Source of the DNA: Prescottella agglutinans
GTDB lineage: Bacteria; Actinomycetota; Actinomycetes; Mycobacteriales; Mycobacteriaceae
NCBI RefSeq assembly: GCF_004011865.1
Contig: NZ_RKLP01000001.1
Coordinates: 248,001 to 312,000 of the forward strand
Direction of reading: 5' to 3'
Length of the DNA: 64,000 bases
Positions 59,777 to 64,000 of the stretch are shown here, one piece after another. The notes beneath the pieces are model-generated. The model saw nothing but the letters and a program-made list of their open reading frames with translations. It searched no databases and was not told the DNA's origin. Position 1 is the stretch's first letter, and every line of letters starts with the position of its first letter. The translations under genes and the position numbers were made by a program.

Positions 59777-60526
59777 CTAGGCCCGCGCCGGGTCCTGATA
59801 GCGGGCGACGATGCGTTCCACACCGTCGAGGAGCAGGCCGAGCGCGAAGCGGAAATCCGAGTCCTCCCAATCCACGTCGTCCTCGGTGAACGCCCCGCCG
59901 TCGAGGGCCGCGGTGAGCGCGGGGAAACGCGCCGGATCCAGCACCCGCGGCAGGATGGCCGCGTAGTTGTCCGGTTCCGCGTCCGGGACGAGGTCGGCGG
60001 TGAACCGCGCCCGGCCGATGACGTGCACCGACACGTTGAGCGCGACCTGCACCTTGAGAGCCTCGGGCAGCCCGGTCGACGCGAGGCACCCGAGGGCGGT
60101 CTCCAGCCAGGCCATGTTGTTCGGCCCCAGCGGCGCGCCGACGATCGGCAGGCGCAGCCACCACCGGTGTCGCATCAGGACGTCGTACTCGGCGCGGGCC
60201 CACATCTCGATCCCCTCGCGCCACGCGAGCGTCGACGGAATCTCCGGCGGCTCGCCGACGACCCGGTCGGAGATCAGCTCGAGCAGTTCGTCCTTGCTCT
60301 CGACGTACCGGTACAGCGACATCGTGGTGAACCCCAGCCGCTTGGCGACCCGGGCCATCGACAGCGCGGCCACACCTTCCTCGTCTGCGAGTTCGATGGC
60401 GGCGTCGAGGATTTCGTCGAGGCTCATCCCCCGCTTGGGCCCCCGCTTCCCGGCCTCGCCCAGCCCCCATGCCAGCTCCACGAACCGGGGCAGGGCCGCA
60501 CCCTCAGTGGTGTCCATCCGCGTCAT
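59777..60526 (-). CDS. TetR-family regulator of the ABC exporter
   Basis: The 249-residue protein has a TetR HTH at about 35-85 (LDEILDAAIELADEEGVAALSMARVAKRLGFTTMSLYRYV) and a long C-terminal TetR_C domain (REGIEMWARAEYDVLMRHRWWLRL). It is divergent from the exporter genes, with a palindrome between, so it is the likely repressor, released by an exported drug or lipid. Start ATG 60526 follows GGGAG closely; ATG 60517 is an alternative. Confidence 0.85.
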   Translation of the reverse strand: MTRMDTTEGAALPRFVELAWGLGEAGKRGPKRGMSLDEILDAAIELADEEGVAALSMARVAKRLGFTTMSLYRYVESKDELLELISDRVVGEPPEIPSTLAWREGIEMWARAEYDVLMRHRWWLRLPIVGAPLGPNNMAWLETALGCLASTGLPEALKVQVALNVSVHVIGRARFTADLVPDAEPDNYAAILPRVLDPARFPALTAALDGGAFTEDDVDWEDSDFRFALGLLLDGVERIVARYQDPARA

Positions 60527-60593
60527 CGCTCCCGCCTGCCACTTTCCGATCGACTCTTGCGCTCATCCTAAAACTGCGTATGGTCTAAACAGT

Positions 60594-60610
60594 TGTGTAC
60601 CACATACACA
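60594..60610. promoter_or_regulatory. candidate TetR operator of the ABC exporter
   Basis: TGTGTA (60594-60599) and TACACA (60605-60610) are exact inverted copies around CCACA, 20 bp before the exporter ATPase start. A longer, imperfect repeat of ACTGCGTATGG-type arms surrounds it. Confidence 0.6.
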
Positions 60611-60629
60611 GTTTCGGGAGGAGAGAACG

Positions 60630-61583
60630 ATGGACCGACCACAGCCCGCACACGCCGTCTCCGTGACCGGCCTGTGCAAGACCTTCGGCGGCCGGACGGT
60701 GCTCGACGGGTTAGACCTGCAGGTGCCCGCCGGCAGCGTGTTCGCCCTGCTCGGCGCCAACGGGGCCGGCAAGACCACGACCGTCCGCGTGTTGTCGACG
60801 CTGCTGCCGTTCGACGCCGGGGTGGTCGAGGTCGCCGGCCATTCCCTGCCGTCCGACGCCCGTGCGGTCCGCGCCGACATCAGCGTCACGGGCCAGTACG
60901 CGTCGGTCGACAAGCTGCTCACCGGACGCGAGAACCTGGTGCTGATGGGCGAATTGCACCACCTCGGCCGCCGCGAGTCCCGGTGCCGTGCAGACGAACT
61001 CCTCCGCACGTTCGATCTCGTCGACGCCGCCGGCCGTCGCGCCGACACCTACTCCGGCGGGATGCGCCGACGCCTCGATCTCGCGATGAGCCTGGTCGCA
61101 CGGCCGAAGGTGCTGTTCCTGGACGAACCGACCACGGGGCTCGACCCGCGCAGCCGCCGGGACATGTGGGACATGGTCCGGCAACTGGTGCACCAGGGCA
61201 CCACGATCGTCCTCACCACCCAGTACCTCGACGAGGCGGACGAGCTCGCCGACCGGATCGCCGTGCTCGACCGCGGCCGGATCGTCGCCGAGGGGACCGC
61301 GGACGAGCTGAAGCGACTCGTCCCCGGCGGACACCTCGAGGTGCGACTCCACGATTCCGTGCAGGCGGCCCGGGCGGGCGCCGCGTTGCCCGCCGCCGGA
61401 GTCGACCTCGACACGTCGACGCTGACGATCCCCACCGACGGCAGCATCCGCTCCGTCAAGGAACTGCTCGACTCTCTCGACGACCCGGAACTGTCCGTCG
61501 AGAGCTTCACCCTGCACACCCCGGATCTCGACGACGTGTTCTTCGCGTTGACCGGGACCGAGCGGAAGGAAGAAGTCCGATGA
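60630..61583 (+). CDS. ABC exporter ATP-binding protein (DrrA-like)
   Basis: The 317-residue ATPase has Walker A GANGAGKTT (42-50), signature YSGGMRRRL, Walker B VLFLDEPTTGLDP and the DrrA-type C-terminal part. Relatives power daunorubicin-type drug or lipid export. ATG 60630 follows GGGAGGAG. It is coupled to the permease by ATGA overlap and is controlled, by inference, by the divergent TetR. Confidence 0.88.
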   Translation: MDRPQPAHAVSVTGLCKTFGGRTVLDGLDLQVPAGSVFALLGANGAGKTTTVRVLSTLLPFDAGVVEVAGHSLPSDARAVRADISVTGQYASVDKLLTGRENLVLMGELHHLGRRESRCRADELLRTFDLVDAAGRRADTYSGGMRRRLDLAMSLVARPKVLFLDEPTTGLDPRSRRDMWDMVRQLVHQGTTIVLTTQYLDEADELADRIAVLDRGRIVAEGTADELKRLVPGGHLEVRLHDSVQAARAGAALPAAGVDLDTSTLTIPTDGSIRSVKELLDSLDDPELSVESFTLHTPDLDDVFFALTGTERKEEVR

Positions 61584-62365
61584 CGACACTCACCTCCCGG
61601 CGCGACGACCTGACCGCGGTCGCGGATTCGTGGGCGATGTTGCGGCGCAACCTCACCCACATCACCCGCAGTCCGGACACGATGATCACCGCTCTGGCGC
61701 TGCCGATCATGCTGATGCTGATGTTCGTGTACGTCTTCGGCGGCGCGATCGACACCGGCAGCGAGTACATCGACTACGTGGTGCCCGGAATAATCCTGCT
61801 GTGCGCCGCATTCGGTTCGGCGACGACAGCGGTGAGCGTGTCGGCCGACATGACGGACGGCATCATCGACCGCTTCCGGACACTCCCGATCGCCCGGTCT
61901 GCGGTGCTCAACGGCCATGTGCTCGCGAGTGTCGTCCGCAATCTGATCACCGGAGCCCTCGTCGTGGGTGTCGCGCTGCTGATGGGGTTCCGGCCGACGG
62001 CGGATCCGCTGCGCTGGCTCGGCGTGATCGGCATGCTCGCGCTGTTCGTCTTCGCGTTGTCGTATCTGTCGACGGCGCTCGGTCTCCTCGCGAAGAATCC
62101 GGAGGCCGCCAGCGGGTTCACCTTCGTGATCCTGTTCCTCCCCTACGTCAGCAGCGCGTTCGTGCCGGCCGAGACGATGCCGACGTGGCTGCGATGGTTC
62201 GCGGAGAATCAGCCGGTCACCCCGATCATCGAGACGGTGCGCGGACTACTGATGGACACGCCGATCGGCGACAGCGCCTGGGCGGCCGTCGGGTGGTGCG
62301 CGGCGATCACCGTCGTGGGCTTCGTCGCCGCGACCACGCTCTATCGCAGGCGAACCTCTCGTTAG
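61580..62365 (+). CDS. ABC-2 type permease (DrrB-like)
   Basis: The 261-residue ABC-2 permease has a charged cytoplasmic start, about six membrane segments, and the family motif LGLLAKNPEAASGFTFVILFLPYVSSAFVP. It overlaps the ATPase stop by ATGA. It forms the membrane half of a DrrAB-type exporter of drugs or lipids. Confidence 0.88.
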   Translation: MTTLTSRRDDLTAVADSWAMLRRNLTHITRSPDTMITALALPIMLMLMFVYVFGGAIDTGSEYIDYVVPGIILLCAAFGSATTAVSVSADMTDGIIDRFRTLPIARSAVLNGHVLASVVRNLITGALVVGVALLMGFRPTADPLRWLGVIGMLALFVFALSYLSTALGLLAKNPEAASGFTFVILFLPYVSSAFVPAETMPTWLRWFAENQPVTPIIETVRGLLMDTPIGDSAWAAVGWCAAITVVGFVAATTLYRRRTSR

Positions 62366-62434
62366 CGGTACCGCGGGAAACACCAGAACGGGAACTTCGT
62401 CGAATCCGACGCGAAAGACCGATAACCTGTGCTC

Positions 62435-62770
62435 GTGGAGTCCACTACCAGCCGCCGTCTGCCTCGCAGGGCGGACCCGTCGCGGCGGGAAGTGTGGCTG
62501 GCGATGCAGTCGACGCCATCCACCCGCGCGACCGGGGTGATCCACGAGAAGGCGCTCGCCGAGCAGATCTCCCGGATGCTCGCGCCGCTCACCCCGCACA
62601 CGCCGCGCGAGCGTCGCACGATGATGGCCGAGGTCCTCGTCCACGTCGTGTACTCGATGCTGAACTTCTCGGTCCAGGACGGCCAGAGTCACGAGGACGC
62701 GGTCGCCGAACTCAAGCGGCTGATGGTCGCTTACCTGCTGGTGGCGGAGAAGGAATCCCGTTCGAAGTGA
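62435..62770 (+). CDS. hypothetical protein resembling a TetR C-terminal domain
   Basis: GTG 62435 opens a frame of 111 codons; GTG 62429 would add two residues. The helical product (TRATGVIHEKALAEQISRML, VLVHVVYSMLNFSVQDGQ, VAELKRLMVAYLLVAEKES) looks like the ligand-binding half of a TetR regulator, but no HTH is encoded. It may be a truncated gene, or a small helical protein of its own. It follows the exporter permease by about 70 bp. Confidence 0.45.
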   Translation: MESTTSRRLPRRADPSRREVWLAMQSTPSTRATGVIHEKALAEQISRMLAPLTPHTPRERRTMMAEVLVHVVYSMLNFSVQDGQSHEDAVAELKRLMVAYLLVAEKESRSK

Positions 62771-62786
62771 CTCGGATTCGTTTCCG

Positions 62787-64000
62787 TCACTGCCGGCTCG
62801 TCGTATCCTCCGCGACCTCGTCGTAACCGCCGTGGGCGGTGCCCCGGACCCGCATCGCAGCCACCGCGGTGATCGCTGCCGCGGCCAGGATCATGATCGC
62901 CGAGACAAGCAGGGCGATGTCGAGGCCCGAGAGGAAGGCCGCGTAGGTCGTGTGGATCACCTTCTCGACGACCGGCCCGTACGCGGACGATGCCCCTTCG
63001 CTCGGGTAGTCAGGCGCCGCGCCGGTCTTGATCGCGTTGAGAACGATGGACTGGAGATTCTGTGGGATGTTCTGTTCGTTGAGCCGGGCCGCCAGACCCG
63101 TGGTCAGGTGGGCATTGACGAGCGCGCCGAGCGCCGCGACGCCGACCACCGCCCCGATCTGGCGCATGGTGTTCGTCGCCGCCGCCGCCATTCCGGAGTG
63201 CGCCGCGGGCATACCGGACAACACCGCCGAGGTCAGCGGCACCACCGCGATACCGAATCCGGCTCCGGCGAGGGCGAGTGCCAGCGTGAGCGGGGTGAAC
63301 GACGCGCCCGCGTCCAGTGCCGCCCGCGTGAACAACATGCCGACGGCACCGAGCAAACATCCCACGATCATCGGGACGGCGGCGGCGCTGCGTGCCACCC
63401 AAAACCCGCACAGCGCCGAGGCCACCACGATGGCCGCCGCCATCGGCGCGAAGACACCCGCGATCCGCACCCCCGAGTATTCGAGCGCAACCTGCAGGTA
63501 GAGCGCGGTGAAGAAGAAGATCGAGAACACCCCGAAATAGACGGCGAACGCCACGATCAGGGCACTACGCACCATCGGCGGGCGCAGGTACCGGAAGTTC
63601 AGCATCGGGTTCTGCGCGCGCAACTCGACCGCGACGAACGCCACCAGGGCGAGGGCGCCGAACACGAACAGTGTCACGATCGACGGGGATTCGTAGCCGG
63701 CATTCTCGCCGGAGATCGCCGCGTAGATGACGCACCCGAGGAACGTCGACCCGAGCACGACGCCCGCGACGTCCAGTCGACCGGTCTGCGGATCCGAACT
63801 CTCCGGCACGAATCTCATTGCGGCGAAGACGAGCACGGCACCGAGCGCGAGATTGAACCAGAACACCCCGCGCCAGTCGTAGGCCCCGACGAGCAGACCG
63901 CCGATCACCGGGCCGAGTGCCAACGCCAGACCTGACACCCCGGCCCAGGCCCCGAGCGCCTTGGCCCGGGCGCTCCGGTCCGGGAACACGTGCCGGATCA
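62787..64000 (-). CDS. DHA2-type MFS multidrug exporter (5' end outside window)
   Basis: The frame is open to the window end, so the first part (probably 100 or more residues with the first membrane helices) is missing. The visible 404 residues have GVSGLALALGPVIGGLLVGAYDWRGVFWFNL, the DHA2 (EmrB/QacA) motif C, and about ten hydrophobic helices, ending TTSRQ. It is likely a 14-helix drug/proton antiporter in the membrane. It converges on the small TetR-like gene. Confidence 0.85.
   Translation of the reverse strand, partial: IRHVFPDRSARAKALGAWAGVSGLALALGPVIGGLLVGAYDWRGVFWFNLALGAVLVFAAMRFVPESSDPQTGRLDVAGVVLGSTFLGCVIYAAISGENAGYESPSIVTLFVFGALALVAFVAVELRAQNPMLNFRYLRPPMVRSALIVAFAVYFGVFSIFFFTALYLQVALEYSGVRIAGVFAPMAAAIVVASALCGFWVARSAAAVPMIVGCLLGAVGMLFTRAALDAGASFTPLTLALALAGAGFGIAVVPLTSAVLSGMPAAHSGMAAAATNTMRQIGAVVGVAALGALVNAHLTTGLAARLNEQNIPQNLQSIVLNAIKTGAAPDYPSEGASSAYGPVVEKVIHTTYAAFLSGLDIALLVSAIMILAAAAITAVAAMRVRGTAHGGYDEVAEDTTSRQ

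Overview
The window is high-GC DNA with GTG and TTG starts, ATGA/GTGA-coupled operons, a mycolyltransferase with the antigen-85 type fold signature, DesA3/Rv3230c-like desaturase genes and a cholesterol oxidase. Together these point to a mycolic-acid actinomycete of the Nocardiaceae, most likely Rhodococcus/Prescottella. This is inferred from gene content; no database search was run.

Layout. 1-12.5 kb: the 3' part of a cholesterol oxidase gene, a secreted lipase, then a tightly coupled leftward operon (lipoprotein binding protein, two permeases, ATPase, HAD phosphatase, phospholipase C/phosphoesterase). A GntR regulator and a fold-III PLP enzyme diverge from that operon, and a second secreted lipase follows. 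12.5-17 kb: a 41-codon hydrophobic microprotein, a run of hairpins, a mycolyltransferase, a frameshifted IS30 transposase, an orphan Imm1-like immunity gene and an unknown gene. 17-29.5 kb: a CopD-CtaG membrane protein, then a complete form I (Mo-Cu) carbon monoxide dehydrogenase cluster (xdhC, coxM, S, L, an XdhC-TRASH fusion, a MobA-like transferase, coxD, G, E) with a divergent LysR gene. 29.5-38.7 kb: tRNA-Arg, two poorly known proteins, a 1405-residue assimilatory nitrate reductase fused to a CysJ-like reductase and preceded by a four-half-site GlnR-like box, a DUF4185 secreted protein and NADP-type glutamate dehydrogenase. 38.7-50.9 kb: fatty-acid desaturase with its reductase, several TetR/PadR-controlled lipid or xenobiotic genes, a dienoyl-CoA reductase, an SDR, and a LysA-like decarboxylase whose ribosome binding site lies in a strong hairpin. 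51-64 kb: alcohol dehydrogenase, HerA-like ATPase, oligoribonuclease, tRNA-His, a large palindrome, a second microprotein of the same MGSS type, an L,D-transpeptidase lipoprotein, two tRNA-Lys genes, Bcp peroxiredoxin, an M20 dipeptidase, a TetR-controlled DrrAB-like exporter and a truncated DHA2 exporter.

How the parts work together. Three metabolic themes stand out: scavenging of lipids, sterols and phosphoesters (choE, lipases, phospholipase C with its transporter, fadH); energy from trace CO (cox cluster with dedicated Mo/Cu cofactor maturation); and nitrogen assimilation (nitrate reductase and gdhA, with GlnR-like sites). A fourth theme is the mycolic-acid envelope: mycolyltransferase, L,D-transpeptidase, desaturase and two tiny hydrophobic proteins that may be envelope peptides.

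The most novel-looking items are the paired MGSS microproteins, the copper-type TRASH domain fused to an XdhC factor inside the CODH operon, the SD-sequestering hairpin before the LysA paralogue, and the phosphoesterase/fold-III PLP/transporter locus.
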